Positions 24,248 to 32,599 of a stretch of 64,000 bases of DNA are shown piece by piece (position 1 is the first letter of the stretch; every line of letters begins with the position of its first letter). Made by a program: the position numbers and the translations under genes. The notes under the pieces were generated by a model. That model was not told the origin of the DNA and did not search any database. It saw only the letters and a program-made list of their open reading frames with translations. The stretch comes from CAZMPJ01 sp964568455 (GTDB lineage: Bacteria > Margulisbacteria > WOR-1 > O2-12-FULL-45-9), in the NCBI GenBank assembly GCA_964568455.1, contig CAZMPJ010000008.1, forward strand, positions 17,089-81,088. Direction: 5' to 3'.

Positions 24248-25074
24248 GGCGAAATTTTAGCATATACGTTATTAATAATCCATTCAGGGGTCGAAGCTCC
24301 TGCGGTTATACCAACTTTTTGTTTATTCTTTAGCCAATCTGTATTTAGCTCTTCTACGGTTTGGATTTGATGGGTTTCTGTGCCGGTTTTTTGGCACAGC
24401 TCGGTTAATCTTTTAGTATTAGCGCTCATCTTATCGCCAATGACTAAAATTAAATCCACTTTTTTAGCTAGTTCCACTGCTGAGGTTTGTCGTTTTGTGG
24501 TTGCCCCGCAAATAGTGTTTTCTGCTTTAACATCTTTGGCCAATCTTTTAATTTCAGCCACAATCTTTTCAAAGTTTTCTTCGGTTTGGGTAGTTTGAGC
24601 CAAGATTCCAACTTTTGCTTTGATATCTTTGATATCTTCAATATTCTCGATAACCTTAGCCATGCCTCCGCTCCAGCCAACCAACCCAATCACTTCTTTG
24701 TGGCCGCGATCCCCAACAATTATTACCATTCGCCCTTCGTCGCTAAACTGCTTAGCAATTCGCTGAGCTTTTTTTACCCAAGGGCAGGTGGTATCAATTA
24801 TCTTTAGATTTAATTCCTTAGCTTTTTTGTAAACTTCAGGACCAACTCCATGAGCAGAGATAATTAAAATTCCTTTGGCATCTTTGGGAATTTCAGATAG
24901 GTCTTTGACGGTTATTACCCCGAGCTTTTTGAATTTTCCAACTACTTGGGTATTATGCACCAAGTTCCCAAGCATATAGACTGAATTACCTTTTTGTGAT
25001 TCTTCCAGCGCAATCTTATAAGCCCGGCTAACCCCTTCGCAAAACCCCGTATGTTGGGCGATTAAGATATCCAT
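24244..25074 (-). CDS. ispH: 4-hydroxy-3-methylbut-2-enyl diphosphate reductase
   Basis: Last step of the MEP pathway, making IPP and DMAPP with a [4Fe-4S] cluster. The 276-residue protein has the three cluster cysteines: GFCEGVSRA (Cys12), DTTCPWVKKAQ and TICGATTKRQTSA. Other marks are SAHGVGPEV, DRGHKEVIGLVGW, the catalytic Glu/Thr region ILAQTTQTEE, SANTKRLTELC and GITAGASTPEW. It heads the minus-strand operon with the transporter and the glycosidase. Leaderless start: TATAAT lies six bases before the ATG. Confidence 0.97.
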   Translation of the reverse strand: MDILIAQHTGFCEGVSRAYKIALEESQKGNSVYMLGNLVHNTQVVGKFKKLGVITVKDLSEIPKDAKGILIISAHGVGPEVYKKAKELNLKIIDTTCPWVKKAQRIAKQFSDEGRMVIIVGDRGHKEVIGLVGWSGGMAKVIENIEDIKDIKAKVGILAQTTQTEENFEKIVAEIKRLAKDVKAENTICGATTKRQTSAVELAKKVDLILVIGDKMSANTKRLTELCQKTGTETHQIQTVEELNTDWLKNKQKVGITAGASTPEWIINNVYAKISP

Positions 25075-25080
25075 AAAGGC

Positions 25081-25086
25081 ATTATA
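25081..25086 (-). promoter_or_regulatory. -10 box TATAAT of ispH, leaderless
   Basis: On the minus strand TATAAT ends six bases before the ispH ATG (25074). Confidence 0.65.
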
Positions 25087-25105
25087 AATGAATTTTAAGA
25101 AAAAG

Positions 25106-25133
25106 TGAAATTTCTGGCCAAAAGTGTCTATAT
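25106..25133 (+). promoter_or_regulatory. Alternative-sigma-type promoter P5 (168-aa gene)
   Basis: TGAAATT (25106-25112), 15 bases, CTATAT (25128-25133). AAGAAAAAGTGAAATTT here is repeated exactly at promoter P6 570 bp downstream. Confidence 0.75.
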
Positions 25134-25171
25134 ATAGTAGGAAGAACAGCTAGGAAAAGGAGAAACTAAAT

Positions 25172-25678
25172 ATGAGTTACGGACAAATAGGTGGGGTAGG
25201 TAATACATCAGGATTAGTGTGGCAATTTTTGAAGTCAGATGGCGGCACCTCAAAAGAAATTAAATATACTACTCTTACATATACTCATCCTATGGGGACA
25301 TTAACAATTGCTTTCCCCAAGGGAACACATGTTCCGCAAGAGATAAGAGACATGGTCTGGAACTGTTCCGACGAGGCAAAAAGAGGAATCCCACAGAATA
25401 GGCCTTGGCGGGTTATGATTAGAATATCTGTTCAAAAAGATAAATCAGGAGAAATTGTTGAATGGCAGATATTTTCTTCTTGCGCTTATACCTCTTCTGA
25501 TGGCCAAGAAAAAAGAATTACGGGTAAGGATATGATACAAAAGTGGACTGGTGAGGCAATTGGCTCGGCGACTTCAAAGAAATACATAGCAAGGCTTCAA
25601 GAGGGTGTTAAAGGTGGAGTGTTATGTCACATCGTCCTCCGTGAGTCATTGCGTTGGCCTGATTTCAAGAAAAAGTGA
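25172..25678 (+). CDS. Orphan protein, 168 aa, alternative-promoter regulon
   Basis: Unrecognised soluble protein. It opens with a Gly-rich stretch (MSYGQIGGVGNTSGLVWQF) and seems beta-rich in the middle (TLTYTHPMGTLTIAFPKGT; WRVMIRISVQKDKSGEIVEW), with single Cys residues in WNCSD, FSSCAY and VLCH. No signal peptide. AAAGGAGAAA precedes the ATG, so it is translated from a leader of about 30 bases. Its TGA stop codon is the first three bases of the -35 box of promoter P6. Confidence 0.7.
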   Translation: MSYGQIGGVGNTSGLVWQFLKSDGGTSKEIKYTTLTYTHPMGTLTIAFPKGTHVPQEIRDMVWNCSDEAKRGIPQNRPWRVMIRISVQKDKSGEIVEWQIFSSCAYTSSDGQEKRITGKDMIQKWTGEAIGSATSKKYIARLQEGVKGGVLCHIVLRESLRWPDFKKK

Positions 25679-25703
25679 AATTTTCACTAAAAAGTGTCGA
25701 TAT
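25676..25703 (+). promoter_or_regulatory. Alternative-sigma-type promoter P6
   Basis: TGAAATT (25676-25682), 15 bases, CGATAT (25698-25703). The expected start is near 25710, about 34 bases before a strong terminator and 78 bases before the next ATG. Confidence 0.8.
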
Positions 25704-25710
25704 ATATATA

Positions 25711-25768
25711 GGACCTCATACCTAGAGAAAAATCGAACATAAGCGGACCTGCCTGTTGGTCCGTTTTT
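25711..25768 (+). terminator. Leader terminator / possible attenuator or short RNA
   Basis: CGGACC (25744-25749), an 8-base loop, GGTCCG (25758-25763) and a T5 run form an intrinsic terminator. It lies inside the leader made from promoter P6. A second copy of GGACCT at 25711-25716, right at the predicted 5' end, could pair with GGTCC and break the terminator hairpin. So it may end the upstream 168-aa transcript, attenuate the 285-aa gene, or produce a small RNA of about 58 bases. Confidence 0.7.
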
Positions 25769-25787
25769 GTTATTCAGGAAAAAATAT

Positions 25788-26624
25788 ATGCAAACAAAAA
25801 GCTTTTTAACTTATGCCAGAACAGTTGGACCCGAAGTAAGGATGTCACAGGCAAAGCAAATTTTTGCCAGGGTACCGTTAGCTAAGCGAAGAGGGGCAAT
25901 GGAGACATTGTTCCAAGAAGGAAACCGCTTTGCTCGGCAATTAGTGCAGCACGGAGATGACAGTGTTTTAGCTGATTTTTCTCAAGCTGAAAGAGTTAGG
26001 CTTTGGCAAGATATACTACTTAATGCAGATCTTATACAACAAGGCAATGATCATGCAATCTATTTTTGCCGCAGATTTTTTCCAACCCCAACTAAAGCAG
26101 CTGATTTTTTAGAAGCGGTTTTAACAGCTGATTCTTTAAAAGCCCATAAAGTGGAGTATTTAGCTCACTTAATGTCATGTTTGCGCTGGGATGAAATTCC
26201 AACTCACCTAAAAGAACACGAAATCTTTAAAGCCTTAGTTGCTGACGAACTGCAGCAAGGCGTTATTTCTCTTATTTCTAACAGAAATGGAGAAATGAGT
26301 AATATTGGTGACACTTATATTTGCAGCCGGGCAGAGCGATATTTTGTTACATCACAGGCCAAACAGCTTGTTTTAGTTAATAACAACATTGTTTTTAAGC
26401 GTAATCATGGCAGGTTAGACCTGGCTGTTTGTATTCGTGATTTTGTTTCTGCTTCAGGCTATGTTTTCTTTGCTGGAATGTTTTATTTAGTAGTAGGAGA
26501 ACAAAATCGACTAGCTATTAACAGTCATCCTAGAGAAGCAATGATTCAAGAAAGTATTTTTTGGCAACCAACCAGAGCCTGGAATCAAACTAGAATCGAA
26601 TTCCCTGCTCCTTCATCCTACTGA
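25788..26624 (+). CDS. Orphan protein, 278 aa, downstream of an attenuator-like leader
   Basis: Start taken at ATG 25788 because AGGAAAA lies just upstream and the frame before it overlaps the terminator. The product is unrecognised: the N-terminal two thirds are helical (SQAKQIFARVPLAKRRGAME, RLWQDILLNADLI), the last third seems beta-rich (KQLVLVNNNIVFKRNHG, YVFFAGMFYLVVGEQNRLAI). No signal peptide or membrane segment. Its end overlaps the converging dapL by 35 bp. Expression probably depends on read-through of the leader terminator. Confidence 0.7.
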   Translation: MQTKSFLTYARTVGPEVRMSQAKQIFARVPLAKRRGAMETLFQEGNRFARQLVQHGDDSVLADFSQAERVRLWQDILLNADLIQQGNDHAIYFCRRFFPTPTKAADFLEAVLTADSLKAHKVEYLAHLMSCLRWDEIPTHLKEHEIFKALVADELQQGVISLISNRNGEMSNIGDTYICSRAERYFVTSQAKQLVLVNNNIVFKRNHGRLDLAVCIRDFVSASGYVFFAGMFYLVVGEQNRLAINSHPREAMIQESIFWQPTRAWNQTRIEFPAPSSY

Positions 26625-27756
26625 TAGCCTCTTTAATCCGTTTTTCCGGAATAGTGATAGCAAAGCGGACATAACCTTCACCTGATGGGCCATAGCCATT
26701 ACCGGGTACAACTAAAATCCCGCATTTTTCTAGCAAAGTTTCAGTAAAAGAAGAAGAGGTTTTTCCTTTTGGCACTGGTACCCAGACATAAAAAGTAGCT
26801 TTGGGTTTGGGAAAATTCCAACCTAAAGAAACTAGGCCATCATACAAAGCATTGCGACGTTTTTCAAAAACTTTATTATGCTCATTAACACATTTTTGTG
26901 ATTTAGTTAAAGCTTCAATGCCGGCAAACTGCACCGCTTTAAAAGCACCACTGTCTAGATTGGATTTAATAGTGGCCAAGGCTCCAACTGCTTCGGCGCT
27001 GCCCACGGCCATACCGATTCTCCAGCCAGTCATGTTATAAGTTTTTGAGAGCGAATGAAATTCAATACAGACTTCTTTGGCGCCAGGAACTTCTAGCACG
27101 CTATGGGGGCTGTATCCATCGTAGCCCATTTCAGAGTAGGCCAGGTCTGAAACTAAAAGTAAATCATGCTCTTGGCAAAAATCAACGCATTTTTTAAAGA
27201 AAGCAAGATCAGCTACTGCACCGGTTGGATTATTAGGGTAATTAATGAACAAGATTTTTGCTTCTTCCACCACATCTTTGGAAATATTTTCTAAATCAGG
27301 CAAAAAATTGTTTTCTGCGGTTAAAGGCAGAAAGTAAGGTTCTCCGCCAGCCAGCATGGTGCCGATTTTATAAACTGGATAGGCTGGATCTGGGACTAAA
27401 GCAATGTCTCCTTCATCAATAAAAGCTAAAAATAGATGGCTAATGCCTTCTTTAGAACCAATTAAAGTGCAAACTTCTTTGGTTGGATCAAGATCAACAT
27501 TAAACCTTTTTTTGTACCAATCTGCTACTGCTTTTCTAAAGTCTGGCTCACCTTTTGAGGTAGGATATTGTCCTGATTCTGGTTTTTCTAGCACATCATG
27601 CATTTTTTTGAAAATATGTTTTGGCGTAGGTAAATCTGGATCGCCAATACCAAAATCAATTACATCTATACCTTTTTTAACCAGTTCTTCTTTTTTCTCT
27701 TCAATTTTAACAAAGAGATAGGGTGGAATTTTATCTAAGCGTTTAGATTTTCTCAT
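26590..27756 (-). CDS. dapL: LL-diaminopimelate aminotransferase
   Basis: A 388-residue PLP enzyme of fold type I that turns tetrahydrodipicolinate into LL-diaminopimelate in one step, using glutamate. Marks: IDFGIGDPDLPTPKHI, GSKEGISHLFLAFI, FINYPNNPTGAVADL, SDLAYSEMGYDGY and the PLP lysine in SLSKTYNMTGWRIGMAVGS. The pairing with dapF supports DapL over a general aspartate aminotransferase; this avoids the succinylase or acetylase steps. It overlaps dapF by 4 bp and converges with the 278-aa orphan gene. Confidence 0.93.
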   Translation of the reverse strand: MRKSKRLDKIPPYLFVKIEEKKEELVKKGIDVIDFGIGDPDLPTPKHIFKKMHDVLEKPESGQYPTSKGEPDFRKAVADWYKKRFNVDLDPTKEVCTLIGSKEGISHLFLAFIDEGDIALVPDPAYPVYKIGTMLAGGEPYFLPLTAENNFLPDLENISKDVVEEAKILFINYPNNPTGAVADLAFFKKCVDFCQEHDLLLVSDLAYSEMGYDGYSPHSVLEVPGAKEVCIEFHSLSKTYNMTGWRIGMAVGSAEAVGALATIKSNLDSGAFKAVQFAGIEALTKSQKCVNEHNKVFEKRRNALYDGLVSLGWNFPKPKATFYVWVPVPKGKTSSSFTETLLEKCGILVVPGNGYGPSGEGYVRFAITIPEKRIKEAISRMKEQGIRF

Positions 27757-28553
27757 GCTGTGTAATCTCCTTCAAAAACTTTTATGGCAGGCCCGCGCAT
27801 TAAGACATGACTGTCGTCAGTTAACTCAATATCCAGGTTTCCGCCGGGTAAATGAACCACTGCGCGTTTGCCGACTTTACCGGCTTTATTAGCTGCTACC
27901 ACACTAGCGCAAGCTCCAGTGCCGCAAGCTAAGGTTTCTCCTGCTCCTCTTTCCCAAACTTCTACTTCGATTTCTTTATCATTTAATATTTGCACAAATT
28001 CAACGTTGGTGCGATTAGGAAAATTAGGATGATTTTCAATTTCCGGCCCAATTTCAACTACATTAACTTTTGTTAGATCATCCACAAAAATAACCGCATG
28101 CGGATTCCCCATTGAGATATTATTAATAGTATATTCCTTGTTGTTAATTGTTAATTGTTCATTGTTAATTATTTTTGGTATCCCCATGTCGACTTCGATA
28201 CCAATTACTTGTTTTTCTGGTCCAAGAATCACGGCCGGAAGCATTACGCCGGCTAAAGTTTCAACTGAAAGTACTTCTTCTTTTAATTGATCTGTTTCAT
28301 AAACATGTTTAGCAAAGCATCTGATGCCATTGCCGCACATTTCTGGTTCTGATCCATCAGGATTAAGAATTTGCATGCGATAATGCGCTTTTTTTGATGG
28401 CCAAACAATCAACAACCCATCTGCGCCAATGCCAAAATGGCGATCGCAAACATCTTGAGCCAATTTCTTTAAGTCAACCTGCTCAAGATTATCTTTGCGG
28501 CTGTCAATCAGCACAAAATCATTGCCTAAACCGTGATATTTGTAAAATTTCAT
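27753..28553 (-). CDS. dapF: Diaminopimelate epimerase
   Basis: Converts LL- to meso-diaminopimelate for lysine and peptidoglycan. The family start MKFYKYHGLGNDFVLID fixes the ATG at 28553 (266 residues). The two catalytic Cys are in EMCGNGIRCFAKHV and GAGETLACGTGACASVVAA; the substrate loop SMGNPHAVIFVDD and GPEIENHPNFPNRTNVEF are present. Between residues about 128 and 145 the protein reads INNEQLTINNKEYTINN, encoded by a low-complexity TTAATTGTTAATTGTTCATT-type repeat that usually lies between genes. Overlaps dapL by 4 bp. Its promoter interleaves with promoter P7. Confidence 0.96.
   Translation of the reverse strand: MKFYKYHGLGNDFVLIDSRKDNLEQVDLKKLAQDVCDRHFGIGADGLLIVWPSKKAHYRMQILNPDGSEPEMCGNGIRCFAKHVYETDQLKEEVLSVETLAGVMLPAVILGPEKQVIGIEVDMGIPKIINNEQLTINNKEYTINNISMGNPHAVIFVDDLTKVNVVEIGPEIENHPNFPNRTNVEFVQILNDKEIEVEVWERGAGETLACGTGACASVVAANKAGKVGKRAVVHLPGGNLDIELTDDSHVLMRGPAIKVFEGDYTA
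28141..28170 (-). repeat. GTTAATT tandem repeat inside dapF
   Basis: About 30 bp of GTTAATT/GTTCATT units in tandem, in frame within dapF and coding for Asn/Ile/Thr-rich residues. Confidence 0.6.
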
Positions 28554-28563
28554 GATACTTAAG

Positions 28564-28569
28564 ATTTTA
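28564..28569 (-). promoter_or_regulatory. Probable -10 box TAAAAT of dapF
   Basis: Minus strand TAAAAT ends ten bases before the dapF ATG. It is only 11 bp from the -35 box of the divergent promoter P7, so the two promoters may compete. Confidence 0.4.
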
Positions 28570-28579
28570 GCATAATTAG

Positions 28580-28607
28580 TGAAATTTTTCAGGAGAATGG
28601 ACGATAT
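28580..28607 (+). promoter_or_regulatory. Alternative-sigma-type promoter P7 (900-aa gene)
   Basis: TGAAATT (28580-28586), 15 bases, CGATAT (28602-28607). ATG 28614 begins six bases after the box, predicting a leaderless mRNA. Confidence 0.8.
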
Positions 28608-28613
28608 TTGAGT

Positions 28614-31316
28614 ATGGGTATGACTAATCGAAAGATAATGGACATAGCTCCTTTGCGTAAGATCTTTCCTGCTCGGGCACATGATCTTATAAATCAAGTA
28701 CAAGGATTGCATACAAACCTGGATTTGCCCGGCCTTTGCAGGGTAGTTAGTGACTTGCAAAAAATAAGACATCATCCAGCGGTTTTAATTCCTTTATATG
28801 AAATTATCTGTTCTGTGGCAAATCAAACAAGGCAATATACGCACGCAACAGAATTTGCCTTACGCATAATGAGCTTAGGCAAAGGCGATGTGCTTACATC
28901 TGCCACTGCGCTTTTAGAGCGAGCTAGTTTGCAGTATGGGGAATTAGGTGGTGACGATCAATTAGAAATAACAAGACATTTTCATAAATATTTAAGGGGT
29001 GCGGGAAATTTTGCTAAATTGCAGGATCTTTCGGTAGACCTGCAGGCTAGTTGGGCAATTATATTTACTCTCATTTTTCCTAAACAATACTTGTCAGAGC
29101 AAATAATTCTAATTGAAAATACTTTTGTTGGAAGTGATAGCAGAAAAAGAAAAGCAGGAGCCGCAATAACCTATATCAGCTTAGCACGCAGAATTTTTTC
29201 TATTGAAAGAAAACCTATAAAAATAGCAAAACTCCGCTCAATGGCTGAATATGTTTTTGCAAATGAACCAGAAGCCGTAATTGATCCAGAGAGATGTTCT
29301 GAAGAATATTTTGATGATCTTATAGCAAGCTTGGCCCGCTTTGATTTATTTGATTTGGTTGACCAGGCTATGCAAATACGTGACCCCGAACCTAATTTAG
29401 CCATACATTTATATGTTGGTTTATTAAAAATACTACAACAGGATCTAAAAGTTGCTTATGTGGAAGATTTAAAGCTTGAAGGTCAAATTCGGTCAGCCAG
29501 CATGTCTGATGTATTAAGGGCGGAATTTAGTTTGTTATCTACAAGGATAGCAAGAGATTATATGGAAAGCATAAAACGCCCCCACGCAGAGTTTGAGCTG
29601 GGTTTTGAGCCGTCGAATTATTTTGAAAGAGCTTTTTTGGCTCCACTATCTGATTGCCCTCAATTAGTGGCTGGAATAGTTGCTTTACGTCGAAGTGTAT
29701 TAGTAGAATTTGGTAAAGCAGTATCAAGGCCAAACTATTTTGTTACTGAGGCAAGCGCAAAAAACGTTTTGGGGGTTAAGCTTTTACGGGCAAATATAGT
29801 GCAGCTGCCTGGCTCAACCAAGCTTGAAGTGTATGTTTTTAATGAACAAGAAACTGCTTGTGCAAAAGCCTATTTTATTTTAAAGCTTAATGTGAAAGGT
29901 GAGGTATGTGGAATTGAGCCTCAACTCTATCTTGAAGGGGTAAAGCCCAGAGACCGCCAAAACATAATACTTTTTTGGGAATATATAACCTTGGCGTTGT
30001 TAGCAGGAAGCCGCTTATATGAAGATACTGATGGTGAGGTGGAAGAAAGCGATCTTGATCTTCTAGCAGGCGAAATTTATGAGTTTTCAAAAAAAATTGC
30101 CTTAAAAGAAAACTTTGCTGCTTTTCAAACTATTGAAGAGGGTTTTGTTGAAGAAGAAAAATATCGCGAAAAAGAAGTTGATCTTAATAACTGCTATCGC
30201 TTGGCCAGAATGATTTTTGAATCTTTTATAGAACAAGTAACTCCAGCAACTTATGCGCTATCTGAGCAAGACTTTTTAGCTGATATTTTTACTTCAATTA
30301 CTTTTATAGACCCCAAAGATTTAGAAAAGGTTTCTGATGATGTAACTATAAGACAAATTTTAGCTGATCATGAAAATGTTGAAGCAGCCAAGTTCCCTTT
30401 TATAGTTGTTTTAAAAGATAAGGCCGGGTCAGATATTATAATTCAAGTTAAAAGTGCTGATGAAATAAATGTATTAGGCTCAAGAGGCGAAAGGATTAAT
30501 GCCTTATTGCAAAAATATATTCTGGAGCTCGTTTTTGGTGCTAGCGCTAAACGGTTGGCAAGAACAAAAACTGGAGCTGGTCAAGGAGCGATAATTTTTG
30601 ATGAAACAGAAGAGGCTGCTGGGCCAGAGCAGGTCTTAAGAAATGTTTATCAAAGAGAATTTTTAAAATTAGTTGATCAGAAAGGTATTTTTGCTTTTCC
30701 TTGGCTTTATACTGAATCTGCCGGCAGAGATGATGTTTTATTTTATCCATTTGAAAACCAGGATGTTGCAGCCAAAAGAAACTTATTTGAAGAAAGAGAT
30801 GGTAGAGAAATATTTGTTCAGATAGAGCCTTTTGGTTCGATCAGAGTATTACCAGTTTCAAGAAGAAAAGGAAAAGGCGGCGGTTGGATTTTTAGGCCAA
30901 AAGACAGAACAACTCTTCGCGAACGACAAAAGGAATTATTAGCAGATAGCAGCCCTTTTCCAGCATTTTATCGGCTTTATATTAAAACTACTTTCTCGAA
31001 TGAAGAGGGCAATGAATCTGTTCAGATTATTACTCCTTATGCTTTGCGGGAAGATGAAGATGAAATATGGTCAGATGATGTTTTGGGTAGGTTGGAAGCT
31101 GAAATCGCACAAGGGGAACATAAGGCTGACCCAATAAAATTATTAAAAGGAACTTCTGGTGAGCGCAGAAGGAAGCTTGAAGCCAGAATTCAATCCGGCG
31201 AGCTCACAATAGTAGAACAGACAACAGAGATTTTTGAAATAAACACTACTTATCATCGGCCTAAAATGGTTAGTTTAGCGGAGTTGTTGGAGCAAGGTTG
31301 TGAGTTGGAGAGATAA
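28614..31316 (+). CDS. Giant orphan protein, 900 aa, paralogue of the 859-aa protein
   Basis: Start set at ATG 28614, six bases after the -10 box; the TTG at 28608 and ATG 28620 are alternatives. The family is unknown. The N-terminal 450 residues are helical and repeat-like (ALRIMSLGKGDVLTSATALL; LARFDLFDLVDQAMQIRDPE), the rest mixed. It is a paralogue of the protein at 41543-44122: both share DQAM-x-IR, a Y-x-L-x(3)-D-LLA segment, the pattern FxxExD/NGxE, LKGTS-x(2)-RR/RA and the C terminus E[IV]xxxNTT[YF]xRPxM-x(2)-L-x-[DE]LLEQG. No signal peptide. A second orphan gene follows 3 bp downstream. Confidence 0.8.
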   Translation: MGMTNRKIMDIAPLRKIFPARAHDLINQVQGLHTNLDLPGLCRVVSDLQKIRHHPAVLIPLYEIICSVANQTRQYTHATEFALRIMSLGKGDVLTSATALLERASLQYGELGGDDQLEITRHFHKYLRGAGNFAKLQDLSVDLQASWAIIFTLIFPKQYLSEQIILIENTFVGSDSRKRKAGAAITYISLARRIFSIERKPIKIAKLRSMAEYVFANEPEAVIDPERCSEEYFDDLIASLARFDLFDLVDQAMQIRDPEPNLAIHLYVGLLKILQQDLKVAYVEDLKLEGQIRSASMSDVLRAEFSLLSTRIARDYMESIKRPHAEFELGFEPSNYFERAFLAPLSDCPQLVAGIVALRRSVLVEFGKAVSRPNYFVTEASAKNVLGVKLLRANIVQLPGSTKLEVYVFNEQETACAKAYFILKLNVKGEVCGIEPQLYLEGVKPRDRQNIILFWEYITLALLAGSRLYEDTDGEVEESDLDLLAGEIYEFSKKIALKENFAAFQTIEEGFVEEEKYREKEVDLNNCYRLARMIFESFIEQVTPATYALSEQDFLADIFTSITFIDPKDLEKVSDDVTIRQILADHENVEAAKFPFIVVLKDKAGSDIIIQVKSADEINVLGSRGERINALLQKYILELVFGASAKRLARTKTGAGQGAIIFDETEEAAGPEQVLRNVYQREFLKLVDQKGIFAFPWLYTESAGRDDVLFYPFENQDVAAKRNLFEERDGREIFVQIEPFGSIRVLPVSRRKGKGGGWIFRPKDRTTLRERQKELLADSSPFPAFYRLYIKTTFSNEEGNESVQIITPYALREDEDEIWSDDVLGRLEAEIAQGEHKADPIKLLKGTSGERRRKLEARIQSGELTIVEQTTEIFEINTTYHRPKMVSLAELLEQGCELER

Positions 31317-31319
31317 GGC

Positions 31320-32237
31320 ATGCCCCTAATTAAACCTTTTGCGCAACTGCCACTGATGAAGATCAGAAATGTTAAAGTTGATCTTCCTTTAAGTCGAAGA
31401 GTTAGTGTTGTCCGCTCAACTGGCATCCCAGCTAAAACTGATCCAGCTCATTTTGTGCAAACCATGCTGGACTGGGAAGCAAGAATGGGTACAACACATG
31501 CGGTGTTAGCAGGCATGATGCTTATGACTGGCACAGCTGAAGTTGATGATGTAATTGATGGATTTGAAACCTTTCACCGCATTTATGACAAAGTAGCTCC
31601 TTTTATGCAAAACTGCACGCTGACGGAACTAGAACGATTTACAACTTTCTTAAAAGGTAAATTAAATTTTGCTCCTTTTTATCCTGACTTTTACCTTGGT
31701 TTAAAAAGTTTTGAAGCTAATTTAGATGGAGCGGATAAGATAGTGGGGGATTGTGTTGTTTGCGCGGCAATATATGATTTGCTTTATTCCCAGGCTGGAG
31801 GGATAGCTGGGGCAGGCTTTAGAGTTATTGATTTGCATACAAGAGCTTATTTGCCAGATTTAAATTATAATTTTGAAATTGGCAGCGACGAGCAACCACA
31901 AGAGTATTTACGCTTTAAACCAGTTCAATCTACTACACCTTATCTTTTTAGTAGTATGTTTTCTTTTTTAACCGTAGCTTCTTTGTTGTCAATTATTATG
32001 TTTGTTAGAGTGGAGACAGGAGGAAAAGCAAATTACAAGTTACTTTCTGCAGATAAGCTTGCTTTTCTCATGAATTGGCTTGAGTGCGCTGAAGCCATAA
32101 ACCCATATCATATTTGCATTTATTTTAACAAAGAAAATGTTTATGAAGCGACGGGGAAAAAAGGCGAAGCGGCTTTGCAGGGAACAGTTGTTGATGAGTT
32201 GATGGGCTTTGTTGGTCAGCAGATTATAGTGGCTTAG
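31320..32237 (+). CDS. Orphan protein, 305 aa, partner of the 900-aa protein
   Basis: Unrecognised. It lies 3 bp after the giant gene and is surely co-transcribed from P7. The stretch DKIVGDCVVCAAIYDLLYSQ followed by VIDLHTRAYLPDLNYNFEIG has a Cys at the start of a helix, then a His and Asp/Asn in a strand, the order of transglutaminase-like and other papain-fold proteins. That is a weak pattern match. A hydrophobic segment (LFSSMFSFLTVASLLSIIMF, about residues 217-236) could be membrane-associated. Its end overlaps the converging queD by 4 bp. Confidence 0.65.
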   Translation: MPLIKPFAQLPLMKIRNVKVDLPLSRRVSVVRSTGIPAKTDPAHFVQTMLDWEARMGTTHAVLAGMMLMTGTAEVDDVIDGFETFHRIYDKVAPFMQNCTLTELERFTTFLKGKLNFAPFYPDFYLGLKSFEANLDGADKIVGDCVVCAAIYDLLYSQAGGIAGAGFRVIDLHTRAYLPDLNYNFEIGSDEQPQEYLRFKPVQSTTPYLFSSMFSFLTVASLLSIIMFVRVETGGKANYKLLSADKLAFLMNWLECAEAINPYHICIYFNKENVYEATGKKGEAALQGTVVDELMGFVGQQIIVA

Positions 32238-32590
32238 CCAAAATAACTTGCACTAGTCTTTTCAGATTCAAAAACCGTTACTTTTGCCAGCTCTTTAATG
32301 TCTTTTTTAAGTTTTTCGTAAATTAGTTTAGCAATAATTTCACAAGAAGGGTTTTTGTCTTTGAATTCCGGCAGACCATTTAAATTTTGATGATCAAATT
32401 TGTCTATAACCTTTTTTAGTTTTGCTTTTACTTCTTTAAAATCAACCATGATCCCGATCTTATTCAGTTTATCTCCCTTTAAATAAACCTGGACCTTCCA
32501 GGTGTGACCATGCAGGTTTTCGCAAGGGCCGCTATAACCCCGCAGCGCATGAGCTGAGCTGAAAGTATCTTCTATCATAAGTTCAAACAT
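32234..32590 (-). CDS. queD: 6-carboxy-tetrahydropterin synthase / PTPS family
   Basis: A 118-residue member of the 6-pyruvoyl-tetrahydropterin synthase family, most likely QueD of queuosine/7-deazapurine synthesis. Zinc ligands and catalytic residues are present: FSSAHALRG (His), CENLHGHTWKV (Cys plus HGH), GIMVDFKEVK, DKFDHQNLN and the C-terminal Glu in TVFESEKTSASY. The C-x3-HGH pattern favours QueD over mammalian-type PTPS. No other queuosine gene is nearby. It follows murI by 9 bp and may be co-transcribed with it. Confidence 0.88.
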   Translation of the reverse strand: MFELMIEDTFSSAHALRGYSGPCENLHGHTWKVQVYLKGDKLNKIGIMVDFKEVKAKLKKVIDKFDHQNLNGLPEFKDKNPSCEIIAKLIYEKLKKDIKELAKVTVFESEKTSASYFG

Positions 32591-32599
32591 AATTTAATT

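Noticed and set aside
28608..28613. TTG at 28608 as start of the giant orphan gene
   Set aside because: It touches the -10 box and would lie upstream of the expected transcription start; ATG 28614 is the first usable codon.
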